Assembly: GCF_042242105.1 (NCBI RefSeq) | Contig: NC_092023.1 | Span: 10,800,933 to 10,864,932 of the forward strand | Source: Pempheris klunzingeri | Lineage: Eukaryota > Chordata > Actinopteri > Acropomatiformes > Pempheridae | Length of the DNA stretch: 64,000 nucleotides | Direction of reading: 5' to 3' | In this document: positions 49,501 to 62,640 of the stretch, one piece after another | Position numbering within the stretch: position 1 is the first letter of the stretch | How the letters are laid out: each line of letters opens with the position of its first letter | The notes under the pieces: generated by a model | Databases searched by the model: none | What the model was told of the DNA's origin: nothing | Seen by the model: only the letters and a program-made list of their open reading frames with translations | Position numbers and translations under genes: made by a program

Positions 49501-52429
49501 CATTGATTTCCCATAGCAGCAGTACAGGATGGAGACAAACGGAGACAGAGGGGATGGTTAGAGTGACCTCCACTGCAAAGACAGAGGTCAGACCTTCCAA
49601 TTATTGCCAATCTATAGAGGCAGGAGTAATGTTTGATATGAATGGTCTGTTTTTTTGTGCTGCCCCCTCTAGGAAGACATGTCATTATTATCTATGTATC
49701 ATTATGTTTGTGGTGGTGATTTTTTCCCTTTTTTTTATCAGTTAACAAACATATTCAAAAAGGAAAGAACAGAGAAAATAAGGGGGAGATTTAAAAAAAA
49801 TTGATAGTAGCGACTAAGTCCACCAAGGAGACAGTGAAAGGATGCTGATGCCGGTTTGTCTGTTCAACATGCTGGTCCAAAGCAAGACAGCTTTACAACT
49901 AATGAGCAGACTACCATTAAATTTATCACGGCTGATAATGATTCCTAGACTTTGGTTATTTTGGTTATGTCAAGCTTGCTCATCGGGTCAGTGTGACAAG
50001 GAATCTCAGTAAATACTGGACAGATTGCCATGAAAGTTCATAAAATGTCCCCCAATGTTTGTAATCTCATATTTTAGAACTTGTAATTCTAATTATGGTC
50101 AAGAATATTTCATTAGATCTCATAAACACATGCTTTTACTCAGAATATGCTGTTTAGTTTTAACTTTTAACTTATCAACAAAAACTACAGTGTCCACCTA
50201 CCTGTAGTATTAGTCATATTACCTTTTTAGGGAAAGTCAGTGAGAGATATATGTTACTTGGAGAAAGAGAAAATGGTAAGTATTCAAACTAATCTATCCA
50301 GCATTAGTCAGCCCACCCTGCAGTCGAGGCCACATGACATCAGCACAGCTCCAGATGAAAATGTTTGTGGTGAGTTGTAAATACCAGTGAAATAACTAAC
50401 AGGAAACTGCAGTCATCTAAAGAGGAGAGATGGAGATTTTTTATCTGAGAGAGGCGCTGTAAGGTCATGCGGTTGTTCAGAGAGAGAATTTATTCTTCCT
50501 GTTGTGGATGTGGGAGCAGCTCTGCGTCATGGTTGGTGGATTTTTTATCCCCGGGCTAGATTAATACTGACATAAGGAAACATTTCCATGTGTATACTGG
50601 TGCTGTGGAGTCTGAGCCAAAAGACGGCGTCGGTGGGTTTCCTCCGCCTGCTGTAACAACTGAGTGGATGTGTGAGGAACGCTGCTACAATCACTGAGTC
50701 ACTGGGTGGAGGTGGATGCTGCTGTGAGACAAAACTTCTTAAAAGCATCATGAATAATACATTTTTTGATGAAGCAGGCAGCAGCACCCTGTTCAGTCTA
50801 AGGTTAATGAATCCCTCAAATAAACGTTACCACCCATACACAATCACAAACACATCCAGCTATACAAAATATCCATCTCATCCTCCACAGTAATTGAGTC
50901 GAACATAATTGTGTTCATGCTGCTGTCTGGGTAAGCAGGCAATACACGAGCCAGGGAAGGTTTTCATTATCTGCATCAGTGTTTAATGGTCTGCTGGGGT
51001 GATAGGGTTGGCGGAGGTGGGTGTGGGTTGCTTCAAAAGGGTGATATTGGATTTGAGTAGATTCTGTAAATTGCTCCTTTTATTTCACATCATTAAGATT
51101 AGATAAACTGATTTCCTAAGAAGAAAATTGAATTTGGGGAGAAATTGGCTTAGGTGTGATTGGGCAACAAAAACAGCCTCTTATTCTGAGCAACTGGGTC
51201 CTACAGACACACATCTTCTGCCAAATACAACATTTTATACATGTACTTTTTTTTTTTCTGTGCTTAATGGTTTAAAGCCAGCGGGACTCAGTTGGAAAAA
51301 AAGTTTATGCATTGCTTCTCTCATTTGAATGCAAATGTAATGACAGATGTGGGGCTGTTTGCTCATGTTGCCAAACCACTGTCAATTAAAGCTAACAAAA
51401 CAAACCCCACACAGTCCTGATGAAGCAAATTAGTTGAGCTTATAAAGGTTAAACTATTAATAAATATAACATAGAATTAATTGATTATTTGTTTTTCTAA
51501 ACCTTTACTTTGATTATTGCACATTAAAAATAGGGGTTGGGTTAGGATATGTAGAATATGTTGGAATATGTAACTTTTGAAATAAGAAACACATTCTCTG
51601 CTTGTGCTACTGATCCACTACATTATGGTGCAATTTTTATAGGCTAAACTAAATGAATTCAATACAGTGATTAAAAAGAAATAGAAAACAGACATACTTC
51701 TAAACACTCAGACATAATCTGTTCAAAGCAGAACCTGGTACTTAATGCCTCGATGAAGATGCAGACTGTAAGTTTCAGTAGGCTGTTTTTGGCATGCCTT
51801 GGATTTTCAATAAGCTGCACTTCATGCTGTAACCTCCTGATGTGAACTCACATCCCTCCAGTCAAACATGTTTTGCAGAAAACAAGTCACAACAGGTCTA
51901 CACAGCGGTCGTTATTCTGAATGCAAATGAAAACCTCTGGCTGTCCAAGAGAGCTGCTGCAGCTTATTAAAGCTTTATGGGGAACATACAATAATCCATT
52001 CATTCTAACTAGATTCGTCAGAGGTGACCCAAGTCCCCTGTTCCTGTATCAATGATTGGGTTTTAATTGGCTATTTGGCCACACAGCCTCTGCTCCCTAT
52101 TCTCACCGACAGAGCCATTTATCAATTGTTGATTAGGCGACTTCGACCCCTATAATGAATGACTGTGGATCTGGACTTATCATTCACACATGCTGATACA
52201 GCTAAAAGAAATTCTGCATTTTTACATATCAAGTTCCCAATAAGTCCACATTACAGAATTTCATTCAGCAAGAGCTTATTAGAAGTTCTGAGGTAAGTTT
52301 AACTTAACATATTTATTTTGCTCAATGATTTGAAACCTTGGAAATTCCTTAACTTGGTTTTTATTTAGATGGTCGATCTTTGGTATATCAGTACAGTTAC
52401 AAAACATCCACAATCACTTTTTTTATTTA

Positions 52430-52700
52430 TTATTTTCATACGATCAATTATTTTCTTGATTAATTGTTTGGTCCATAATAAAATGTCAGGAAATAGTGAA
52501 AAATTATCATTACAAATGTGTCTCGAAGTGTCTAGTTTTGCCCAGCCTACAATCCTCCTATAAAGGGAATTTTTTTCACTTTACAGTTTTCACTGGAACT
52601 GGGTAATGTTGGCATATTTGTTTGGAAAATGACTTAAATGATTAGTGTATTATCAAAATAGTTGCCACAAAAATATCTGTCTGTCGATCGATCTCCTGTA
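52430..52700 (-). mobile_element. Teleost inverted-repeat element, copy 1
   Basis: Words such as 'gatcaattattttcttgatt', 'aaaatgtcaggaaatagtga' and 'ttatcaaaatagttgcc', ending 'tctgtcgatcgatct', are typical of a common fish nonautonomous element with GATTAAT-rich ends. Another copy, in the opposite orientation, lies at about 58445-58690. The class is not settled. Confidence 0.5.
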
Positions 52701-53289
52701 TAAACTCAACATATCATGTGTCCCAAATTACACCCTATAATTTCCCTATAAACACCCTATATTTATTTCCTGCAGATCCTGCATGCTGCACTGATATCCC
52801 TCTCTTCTGACAAACAGGATGTGACATAATACATTTCCCACACAAAGGAAGTTTGACTAGAGTCACTTCTTTCATTAGACGATGATATTTTAACCTTCTT
52901 TGAATGGCCTATTTATAGATATAAGCTCACTGAATGATCATTTACCATATACTAGTCTCTTTGTCCATTACCCACCAGGTGTCAGTAGCCTACTCGCCTT
53001 GCTGCTTTGATATACTGTATACTACACATGCAATGCAGACAAAAGGTATGCATGAATCCCAAGAATCTCTACTTACAAAAGAAAAAAAAAAGTTAAATAT
53101 GTCACAGCATGTAAATTACAGCACTAAGTCTGTGAACAAACTTATTCCCATCTCATTATATGTCTGCATCTCTCCGTAAAAACCTCCTTTCCCACTCAGA
53201 AATACTGAAATATAATAATTGTAACAGATGACCAAATGATCTCTAAGAACCTTAGAAAGAAATGTGATTAGAAAGGGGTGCTTTGATCA

Positions 53290-54008
53290 ATGCCCTATTT
53301 TTTTCTTTTGGAGCAGAGGAGGCGGAGGGAGATGCACAGGGGAGGCGGTACTAAGTGTCCTCCAGTCATCCTCTCACTCCCTCTGTTCATTAGTATGCAG
53401 CATTTGAACGGAGGCAGACCGGCCGCAAATGACTTAACAATTAATTTGAGGAGCAAAGCGACGATTTTAAACCCAGGACCTTAAAGCCTTTGGATTTTTC
53501 CGCACTGGGATATTTTCTTTAATTGCCGGAGGTATATTTCCCTTTAACGCAACCCCTCTGTGAGCTGAGATATTTGGCCATAAACGCTCCTTTTTTTTCC
53601 AGAGCAAACCTCGAGCGTAAAAAAAAAACATACCTGCACAGGTTTCATGTAGTCTCTCCTCAGATAGCTAACACAGAGAATATCCTCAGGTTTTTTTTTT
53701 CTTAACAAAAAATGCGATTCCTTCCTTTGCCATGAGGTAACCAAACCCAGTCTTTGGCATCTGAAACAGCTGGATCGTGTCGACCAGATTGTGGATTAAC
53801 GTATTTCTTTTTTTTTTTTTTTTGCCTCCCTGAATATCTCCAAGAAAACCGCGGACGTCTTTTAGTGGCTCTTCGCCAAAATGAGCGTCGTTTTGATTGA
53901 ATCAACCACATGAGCGGAGTCTAAATAAACACCCATTTCTCCCAAAGGAGTGCACATTTTTTTTCCATATCTGCTGAAATTAACGGCACCAGTTTTCCTG
54001 GAAAAAAT
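53290..54008 (+). promoter_or_regulatory. CCDC88A promoter and 5' UTR region
   Basis: This stretch precedes the CCDC88A ATG. It has purine-rich and GC-richer segments (for example 'ggaggcggagggagatgcac' near 53330) and long T runs at about 53691-53700 and 53808-53823. Repeated stops in all frames fit noncoding leader. The transcription start cannot be fixed. Confidence 0.45.
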
Positions 54009-54299
54009 ATGGAAAGCGAGGTTTTCACCCCTTTGCTGGAGCAGTTCATGCTCACGCCTCTGGTCTGCTGGGTAAGATCCCTGTTTAACTATTCAAATGT
54101 GTCTTAAGCTCACCTCTCAAACAGCTTTTGCTGAGTGAAAGCATTTCCTTTGAAGTGCGATTGATTTTTTTTATTTGCATTGTCCCATTTATTTCCAGGT
54201 GAAGACAGTCGGGCAGCCTACAGTGACCGATGGCACCAAATTATCGGAATATATTGAATTAGTGGATGGGATTTACCTGAACGAGATCATGCTTGAGAT
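54009..54299 (+). CDS. ccdc88a: CCDC88A (girdin) N-terminus, first two coding exons, partial
   Basis: Exon 1 is 54009-54071 and exon 2 is 54199-54299. Together they encode 54 complete codons plus two bases: MESEVFTPLLEQFMLTPLVC, then W, then VKTVGQPTVTDGTKLSEY and IELVDGIYLNEIMLEM. This is the start of the Hook-type calponin-homology domain of CCDC88 proteins; the wording FTPLLEQFM and LVDG is nearest to girdin rather than Daple. Girdin is a large coiled-coil actin and membrane-associated protein that modulates G-protein alpha-i subunits through a C-terminal motif, not present here. Exon 2 ends in phase 2 with donor GTAAGT. I found no third exon up to 64000, so intron 2 exceeds 9.7 kb. It may be one of two teleost duplicates. 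Confidence 0.88.
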
Positions 54300-56116
54300 G
54301 TAAGTAATTTGAAAGGGATTCACAAATGTTACAGAGCAGTCCATTTGTCTCCTGCAGCACCATAATGTAACAGGACCTTTGCTTGGGACCTCAAACGCAC
54401 CATGTTTATACATGTACAGTATATATGCCTCAAAAAAATGTATAATGTTGGAGCCATTTTCAATATCCAGACATTGCTGTTTGTTTTCCAGCCTCTGTCC
54501 AGCGCTTGTAATTGTGTGCTGGAGTGAATGTAGGCTATGCACAAAGGGACCCTGTATTGGGGGCAATGATGGGTCACACTGTCACAAATGCCTACAAGCA
54601 TCCGTGATGCAAAGAGGCTCCAAGTAGCTCCGCAACTTCCAGTTGTTCTGTTTTTTCAGTCACCCTAGACTGTCATCTGCAGCCGTCTGAAAGACACCCC
54701 GCCCCTGGAAGCTGCAGCGCTCCTGCTGTGCTGCAGATTACACTAGAAATAGTAGCCTTAAGCAGAGCGGCCCTGAATCTGGATGCAGATTACCCGGCAA
54801 TGCGGGTCCTTCATGGATGCAGCAGACCAGCATGGATGCACATGTGTTTGTTTTTGGTCTGGTGAAAGGGGGAGTGGGTGGCTCGGCCGATCTCTTGATG
54901 TTGAGAGAGGGTGGATCCTGGAGACGATGAGGCATTCTGTGTCAAATCTGTCTCTCTTTCCAGTCACCTCCTAACATATCGCATGGCAGAAGATGGCTTT
55001 CCATTCCCATGTCTGGCTTAATGCAGTTTACTTCCTGCTTGCAGGGCAATTTTTCATATTTTCCGCTAATGCCACACTCTACACTGTCAGCATTTACTCC
55101 TCCTGTATGGCTGTCAAAGGAGTGTTCTGCCAAGCCTGCTCCCAGTGGAATTGATTTTCACTTCACAGGAGATTAATAATGTTTTGCGCTTTCGTAGGGC
55201 AATGTGTGTCACCTCGCTTCACTATCTCCCGTATTCCAATGTTAGTTTGGCAGAAATCCCTAAGCAAGGGACTCAAGTCTGTCTCTGTATTTTTACGTGA
55301 GCAGAGTCTATCCCAGTACTCCGTGTGAATTGCTTTTAGAAGGGTTAAGCTGTAGCTGTGTTGCACGAGGAGCTGATTAACCCCGACGGGCCATTTCCTG
55401 TCTTTGGTGTCCTCCTTCTTCTATCTTGCTCTCTTCCAGTGTCCTCAACCTCCTGCTGCTTGGCTGAACTACTCTTTTAAGCTGCCTTCCTTCAGGTTTC
55501 AGCTTCCTCTTCCGTATCTCATTCCCATGCTTGAGTTTTTTTCCCCCTCCTCTAGGCTGTACCTACACTCTCAGAGGAGTCCTTCAGAACAGAAAGATGT
55601 TTAGGGAGGTCATTGCAGGTTCAGTTGGACAAGGACGTCTTTCCTCCTCCACACACAGCCTCCGCAAAACGGTGAATAAGTCAGCAGTATTTTTAGAGCA
55701 TTTTCCCTTATGGGACGGTTCATGGTGGAAAGAAACAGGAAAGGATATGAGGGGGAAGGGTTGAAGGAGTGAGCGCGACAGAAAATGATTTGCCAAAATG
55801 CCTAAACATTCTTAAACAAGACAGGGAAGATATGCGAAGAAAGCCCAAAAGGGTGACCTGCAAAAGACGAATTCATGCCCTGCTTTGCCGAGGCACAACT
55901 CAACAGCTCTACGTGTTAACACTGAGATGTTTGACCAGGTACTCGGTAGGATTTCTGTAATAAATGGAATGAGCTGGACAGGAATTTTTTCTGTGGCTGT
56001 TTTGAGCTGTTCCTGTAGAGAACAGCCAGCATCAAGCTGAAACGCACTGTGACTGGCTTAGTGATCGCCTGACAGGATGTTGGGGATTGCCAGTCACAGC
56101 CAGCTCTGTGTGTTTA

Positions 56117-56119
<3 letters not shown>

Positions 56120-56148
<29 letters not shown>
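56120..56148. repeat. (TG)n microsatellite
   Basis: This is a pure TG run in CCDC88A intron 2. Confidence 0.9.
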
Positions 56149-56149
<1 letters not shown>

Positions 56150-58444
56150 TTTTCTGCAGGGCTTCTGTGTCTGCGTGGGAGTATGTGTATCTGTGGGGTT
56201 TTTCTTCTGTGCATTTTCATTTGGGCTGAGGCAGCTGTTGGTAGCCGTCTTGCCCAGCCACCCTCCCACACAAAAGGCCTACAGTGTTGGTCAGATGTTA
56301 GGTTGGTGAGACTGCTCTTTGTCTGCCTCTCCCACTTAACAGCACTACGTGGTCACCTCCAGTAGGCTCAGCTAACCAACGGACTGTATCACAAACTAAA
56401 ATATATGTTACAGCTCATGCATCTAAACTTAACAGTGAGTTTTGGATGACGGCACCCATCAAAGACTTGTAATGAAACACGGGGAACGATCCAAAGTTTC
56501 CAAAGAGTGTGTAACGCCTCCTTCCCTCTCTCCATCTCTCTCTTACATTGTTACACTCATTAAAAGTGGTTTAGAAACCACAGGTGAGATTTTTCAACTT
56601 GTGTGAAGAACTGTAGGCGATAATAAACAAGGATTGCATTTGTTGTAATTCTTAGCCTCCCACAAACCCACTCTTCCTCTCATGTACGCCTTTTGTTTTT
56701 TGTCCTCACCCCCTGTGGTCTGACAGCTTGAAATATATTATAGTGAGTGTGAATTGTCATTGCGCTGCTTGCGACTCATCCGCTCATGCTCAAAAGGCTC
56801 TCCTGGTGTTAGCCTCCAGCCAGTAGCTGCTGTTCGCACTGGAAAAAAACTCTATAGAGTTCAGCACCGATGACACAGAAACACTAAAAAACACACTTGT
56901 ATTGCAGAGTGGATGCTAAATCTGTTTTACTTAAAAATATTTATCTCTGTCTCTGTCCCAAAGTAATGCTTACACTACTCCGGCTGAAGAAACCTGAGCT
57001 TTTAACGTTTTTACTGGTGATGTCAGCTGTTGTAGTCTAAGCTGTGGTGCTGCTGTGTGAATGTCTCTGTATGGCCTCAGTGCAGACATGGCAGACAGGC
57101 TGGCAGCAGTTGTCATTGGGAGAGCATGGAGAGGGAAGAAGAGAGACCCTAGGATTATCTAACGGTTTGCTGACATCCAGATGGCACCACGTCCCCTTCC
57201 CCCGCCCTCTCTTGACTGACATTACCTAGCCAATTAGATTGCCTCCTTGGCGCTGTCAAACCAATTAGTTTTCCCGCTCAGCAAGAGGCGGCCAATTAAA
57301 TTTTTGTCAGAGTGACAACTGTCCAGTTGAATTCTCTGTTTTCCTGCCAATCCTGTAGACCCGTGCTGGCTCATTGGCCTATTCGGTGAACCAGTCAGTC
57401 TGTCCTCTATGGGCTGTTGGGACAGAGTTATGTGAGTTAGAGATAATTGCAGGAATAAAAAAGGGAGATTTGATGTGTCCTACTTGATTTTTGCAAAACA
57501 GGCGTTTGTTGCAGTTGTGGCCCAGCTGTAACACTGAAAGATAGGTGGAACACAAATTACTTAGAGGTAAAATTAAGAAAAGAATGCTCTTGAGTATGTT
57601 ATACAGGTTAATGGATCTGTTGGCTTCTTCAGACAGATCCATTCACGTCTGTAAATCTGTCTGAATGTCTGCACACATGGGGTTGAGAGCATAAATAATG
57701 TGAGGATAACTATCAACTTCCAGCCTTTTTTTTCTGTAGATAACATGCAGACAGGGTGCTTGCCAATGGTTGTCTGTCATAAAGCAGTAAACCAGTGAGT
57801 CAGTGAATGTGGATCTATTAATACTGAATGCAGAATAGCTGAAAGCCTTTTTTTTTTTTCTCTCAAGGCCACATTACTGTAAAGCCACTGTATAGACTCA
57901 TATAACGCAGGATGTAGTCCTCACTGTGCCTGTCATCACTTCCTTTCATAACAGAATTGGCCTTTCGACACATCGTGCATACACAAACACACTCCGATCT
58001 TGACCAGTGAGGTTTGCAGAACAGTTTTGACACATGTTTGTTTAAGTCCTGGACCCAGTTGGTCTTTTGTTGAAAATTACTTTCTTTTGTTACCCGACCA
58101 TCAGCTGCATTATTTGATTCTTTCTCTAATTGTTATACTAACATATGGCGTGTACGTTATGCTCATGCTACGCATTTTAGGGCATCTGGTAACGCTTTAT
58201 TATTACAGACAGAATCTAGAAAAGGCCACGTCAGATCTTCTCCAGGCTTTTATTTCAATCTCACATGCATCTTTTCTACTGTTTTTAACTGTTTCGGACT
58301 CCCTTTCAGGCAGAATCAAGACAGATCTTTTTAATATTCCATTTTGAGTAAAATCACAAGACAACAATGAAGTTTTCCACATTTCAGTGATCACTGATTC
58401 AAAGGTTAAATGGGCATTGAACATATATGACTAGTATTTAGACA

Positions 58445-58690
58445 ATAGCTGAATGATTAATTACCTGATCGAAGGAAATAATTTTGTTAATATTAGAATT
58501 AGTATTATGACTATTTTAGTCATTTTTTAAGCAAAAATGCCCAATATTTTCTGATACCTTCTTCTCATATGTGAGGATTTGTGCCTTTGTCATGTAAATT
58601 AAATGTCTTTGTGCCTTTGACTGTATTTAGACTAAATAATTAATCAGTTAATTCAGTAATAGTGAAAATGATTGTTAGCTTGCAGCCCCA
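58445..58690 (+). mobile_element. Teleost inverted-repeat element, copy 2
   Basis: The blocks 'gctgaatgattaattacctg', 'aagcaaaaatgcccaatatt', 'catatgtgaggatttgtgcc' and the end 'gaaaatgattgttagcttgc' followed by 'agcccc' match the consensus style of a widespread fish element. It is opposite in orientation to the copy at about 52430. Confidence 0.55.
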
Positions 58691-61117
58691 TATTGGACCA
58701 CGCTTTTTGTCCTGACCCTCATCTTGTTTTCCTCTCTTCCCACTCTGTCAACACTCATTCATATCCCTCTTTCCGTCATCCTGCTTTTTCAGCATGTCTC
58801 AACACCTACTGTTACTGAACCTTTTGCCTCTGTCCGTCCATCCTCCTGCAGGAGTCTTTTTCTTCATCTCTGTTTCTCTCTTTCTGTCTACGCCTCACCT
58901 CTCCTGCTCCCTCTCTTTCCTCTCCCTCCTCTGTTTTCTTTGAGCATCATGTTGAAGGCTTTGTTGTCTTTCTCTAGGGCTAGTTACTGCAGACATATTT
59001 GGGATTCCAGCTGGACTAGAGAAAGGAGGCAGGCAGAGCTGCTGCTGGGGTGTCAGTTTGTTTTGGTTGCCCCACTGCTGCTGCCTGAACTTTGGGGTCC
59101 ATAGCCTTTCACGTCACAGTGTAGAATTGGACATTAACCTGGCATCTCTCATAATCGTCTTTGTGCCATGCCATGCTCTCTGTGTCTGCCGAGCAGGAGG
59201 ATGTGTATCAAGTCAGACAGGAAACAGCAGCTGTGACCTTGACAGAACAAAACTTTAACAAGGCCGTGTTAATGTGAGGCACTCGAAATCCCACAACCAA
59301 GGACACGTTAAACTGCACAGGGACCATATTAGGATTTCAGAGAGTCTTAACTTTCTCAGCCTGAGCAATTTAAAGTGAACCTGATTTTCAGTGGTCAACG
59401 TTTAAAGTGTATGTATGGCTGCACCATGTTTACATGTCAGGAAATGGCATTAAAAGTGCCATTGAACCTGTCAATTGTGCTGCATTTCATTTGACTACAA
59501 ATGAGTAACAGCCCACAACGATTTGATGGTGTGTTTTTGGATGCATTGATGCCTATAAAGTTATCTGAGGAATACTGCAAACCTCATTTGAGACTGAGGT
59601 TTTGTTAGAGACGGGTGTTTATTTCAAATTTCCCATTCCCCCTGCTTTATATTTGATTATACTTGATCCGTGTCAATTTGCTGTTGCTACAGTTTGCTGT
59701 TAATGCAAACTCAACACTTCCTCCATCTGCTTCATGTTACAGGCCCTTCAGTTGCTCAAGGGACCTAATCCCTTCTGTTCCCAGGAAGATTTTTGCTGCG
59801 GAACATCTGCAGAAGTGTTGAGTTTCATTAACAGCAGGTCAATACTGAGAATTAACAGCTCAGTAGAATTAATAAGTGACCAAGTACAACATTTGTGTTT
59901 AAAAAGAGGAAGTCAGAGCAGCGGAGTAGAATAGTGTGACTATAAAGGAAACTGAAGGGCTTGCACACCATGCTGGATTTATATTGTGAGCCATTGTAAT
60001 ACAAACACTGTAAACTATTCTTTTTTTGAAATTGCATTGTTTTGTCCATATTTGCCAATGTTTTATGGTGTCAGTGCTTATAGTCCAGGGCAAGGCAAGG
60101 CATCAGATCAACTGTTTAACTGTAGTCCCTATGGATACAATGGCAGAGGGGAGGAATGGGAAGAGGCCTTATGGAAACAGAAAGACAAAGACAGGAGAGA
60201 AACGAGTCCATGAAAAGACAGGACAAGGAAATAAGGTGATGAGAACCCCATACCAATGACCAGCTCCTCACTGGTCTGTTTGTGTACTATTGTTCCCATG
60301 GTGGCAAAAGGGTTGGGGATGAGCATTAAGTTTGTGTGACAGTAAAATATAAAATACTGGCATACCAGCAATGCTAATTAGGCATGTTTTTGTTGCTTAC
60401 ACAGTATTTTTAATGTGGTGTGGTATACATTTACCATCCTCATTCAAACTAAAAGTTGTAAAAATACTTACAAGCTTCCATTTGGAAAGGTGGCCAGTGT
60501 GTTAACATGCACTCCAGTATAACATGATTTGATTATAGCAAGATTAAGGCAACATTTTAATTATTGCAACTGCCCAGAAACATTTAAACAAAGTTAACTT
60601 GATTGTTTTAAGGTTGTACTCTTTACAGAGCTATATAATACTCATTGCTGTCTTGCAATGTATGCACCATTGACTGGTTCTTGATTCTTTGCCATAAAGG
60701 TTTGATGTGTTTGGGAAACGGCATAGCAATATTTGTGAAGGTGTTCTGTGAAATTAAACCCAATTCGTTTTGGCCTCTTAGCTGGTAGGAATCTCCACAA
60801 ACAGAAAATAACTTTTATTCATTATTGGGTTGGTTGTTTCTACAAGGCGTGTAAATGGTTCGATTAAAGAACTTGACTTTGATTTGGGTAACTGGGTGAG
60901 GTCCGTGTACTGAGATGCTTTAGGGCACGCTAGTTAAAATTTTGGCACTGTGACAATCCTTTTTTCAGCTTGCTGTTAGTAGGTGTCTGCTCACATTGGT
61001 GTCAGAGAATTAACCTGAAGTGAACTGTTAACCTTAGCGTGGCGGCTATTAAGCATTTCCCAGATTCCTCTTGCTGTAGCTGTTTGACTTCCCGTTTCTG
61101 TGTGTGTGTGCGTGCAT

Positions 61118-61149
61118 GTCTGTCTGTCTGTCTGTCTGTCTGTGTGTGT
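61118..61149. repeat. (GTCT)n(GT)n microsatellite
   Basis: Tetranucleotide GTCT repeats pass into GT repeats in CCDC88A intron 2. Confidence 0.85.
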
Positions 61150-61279
61150 CTTTTACACACACAGGCACAAACACACACTCCCCCGCTGTGTTTGGACAGT
61201 ATAGCTCATAAGCTTTATGCCGAACACGTGGCCAAATGTAGCCTGCATTTCCTCTTTGTGTATGTGCATTTAGCCTACT

Positions 61280-61301
61280 TTGTGTGTGTGTGTGTGTGTG
61301 T
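61280..61301. repeat. (TG)n microsatellite
   Basis: This is a short TG run in CCDC88A intron 2. Confidence 0.85.
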
Positions 61302-61984
61302 GAGGTTGTGCCTGGCTGCCCATCGTGATTGTAATGTAGCCTGTCACATATAGGTTACCACTACTCCCTAACTTACCCAGCCAATCAAAGCCAGGAGATG
61401 AGAGGAGAAGCCCAGTGGCCTCAGGCTCCACATAAGGCTGCAGTGCCCATCGACAGCACCGACGGACCGACTTATTGACTTGCCCGTCTGGCTGACTTGC
61501 TTACTAGTTGTCTGCCTTGCTGGCTCTCTGCCTGTCTGTCCCTAATCTATTAATCTATTTGTCTATTTAAAGTCTTAGGTTTACTGCATCAGCAGGAACA
61601 CGGAGGGAGGCAATAAGTGGGATTTTTGACCCCTGCTGCTGTTCTAAGTCGCTGTATTTATTTGCCTGCTGATCCACAGGGGGGGGGTCGGCCTGTCCTG
61701 TGCTTGCATGCGTGGCATGAGACACGGAGCCAAAGAAACGAGGGGTGGATTGTGTAGCGCTGTAATGGTTTTGTTGTTGTGGCCGCCATGTTCTTGGCCG
61801 ACTCTGATGGTGATGGAATGTGTGAATGGGAAACCCTTTCCTCGCCGTCTTTCTCTCTTTCGGCCTCTTCTTCTTTCACACACACCTCATTCACCATATC
61901 GCCCTCCTCGCCTTGACAGGATTACAGCCTCCACTGTGCCTTTTTAATTAACGGGTTAAATAGACCCCCTACTATGGACCTCAA

Positions 61985-62131
<147 letters not shown>

Positions 62132-62536
62132 AGAATGGGGAGGTCACATGACTGTTCATTTACACCCGTATTAGAAAGAACCCTGTGTCCTTCTGATTAG
62201 CGTGTGTGTGTGTGTCAGGGCGGAGGCTGATCAAAAGACTAATTAACACATCCTTTCTACAGCCGGATGATTTAGAGACAAGCATTCTGCCCTTTTTCTT
62301 GGGGTGAAAAACCAAGTAATGTGCTTTATTAAGATCTTATTTTAGAGTTAATAAATACAAACTCCAGTAATCACATTAAACATAAAAAAAACTGTTCTAG
62401 CAGATGTTTGACTGCATTGTTTTTTGTCGTCAACATATAGATAGTTATAGGAACTTGGATATTTATATCCCTTGGTTTGAAGCAGGCTCCTACAGTTTGG
62501 CTTCATGTGAAATAGAAATAATTGAGAAACAAAGAG

Positions 62537-62640
62537 GCAGCAGCGTGGTCTAGTGATTAGGATGATACCATTCAGCCAAGTCCCGTATGACTGCAGACAT
62601 CCACGAGGCTGGATGCCCTTAAAGAATCCTTCACTTTGTG
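62537..62640 (+). repeat. tRNA-derived SINE-like sequence
   Basis: 'gcagcgtggtctagtgatta' at about 62537 contains TGGTCTAGTGATTAGGA (62546-62562). This closely resembles the A-box part of tRNA-Glu-type genes used by fish SINEs. A clear B box and cloverleaf are absent, so it is not a functional tRNA. The 3' limit is approximate. Confidence 0.5.

Larger units (their letters stand above)
46061..53289. other. Gene desert between PNPT1 and CCDC88A
   Basis: I see no coding exon in this interval. It holds a teleost repeat at about 46383-46520, an inverted-repeat family copy at about 52430-52700, short (AC)/(TG) runs (about 47080-47112 and 48622-48642), and long AT-rich single-copy-looking stretches. 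It could hold cis-regulatory elements of the divergent genes, but conservation cannot be judged here. Confidence 0.5.

Noticed and set aside
62537..62640. A functional tRNA-Glu gene
   Set aside because: Only the A-box region matches; no B box or complete cloverleaf can be folded by eye, so a SINE remnant is more likely.
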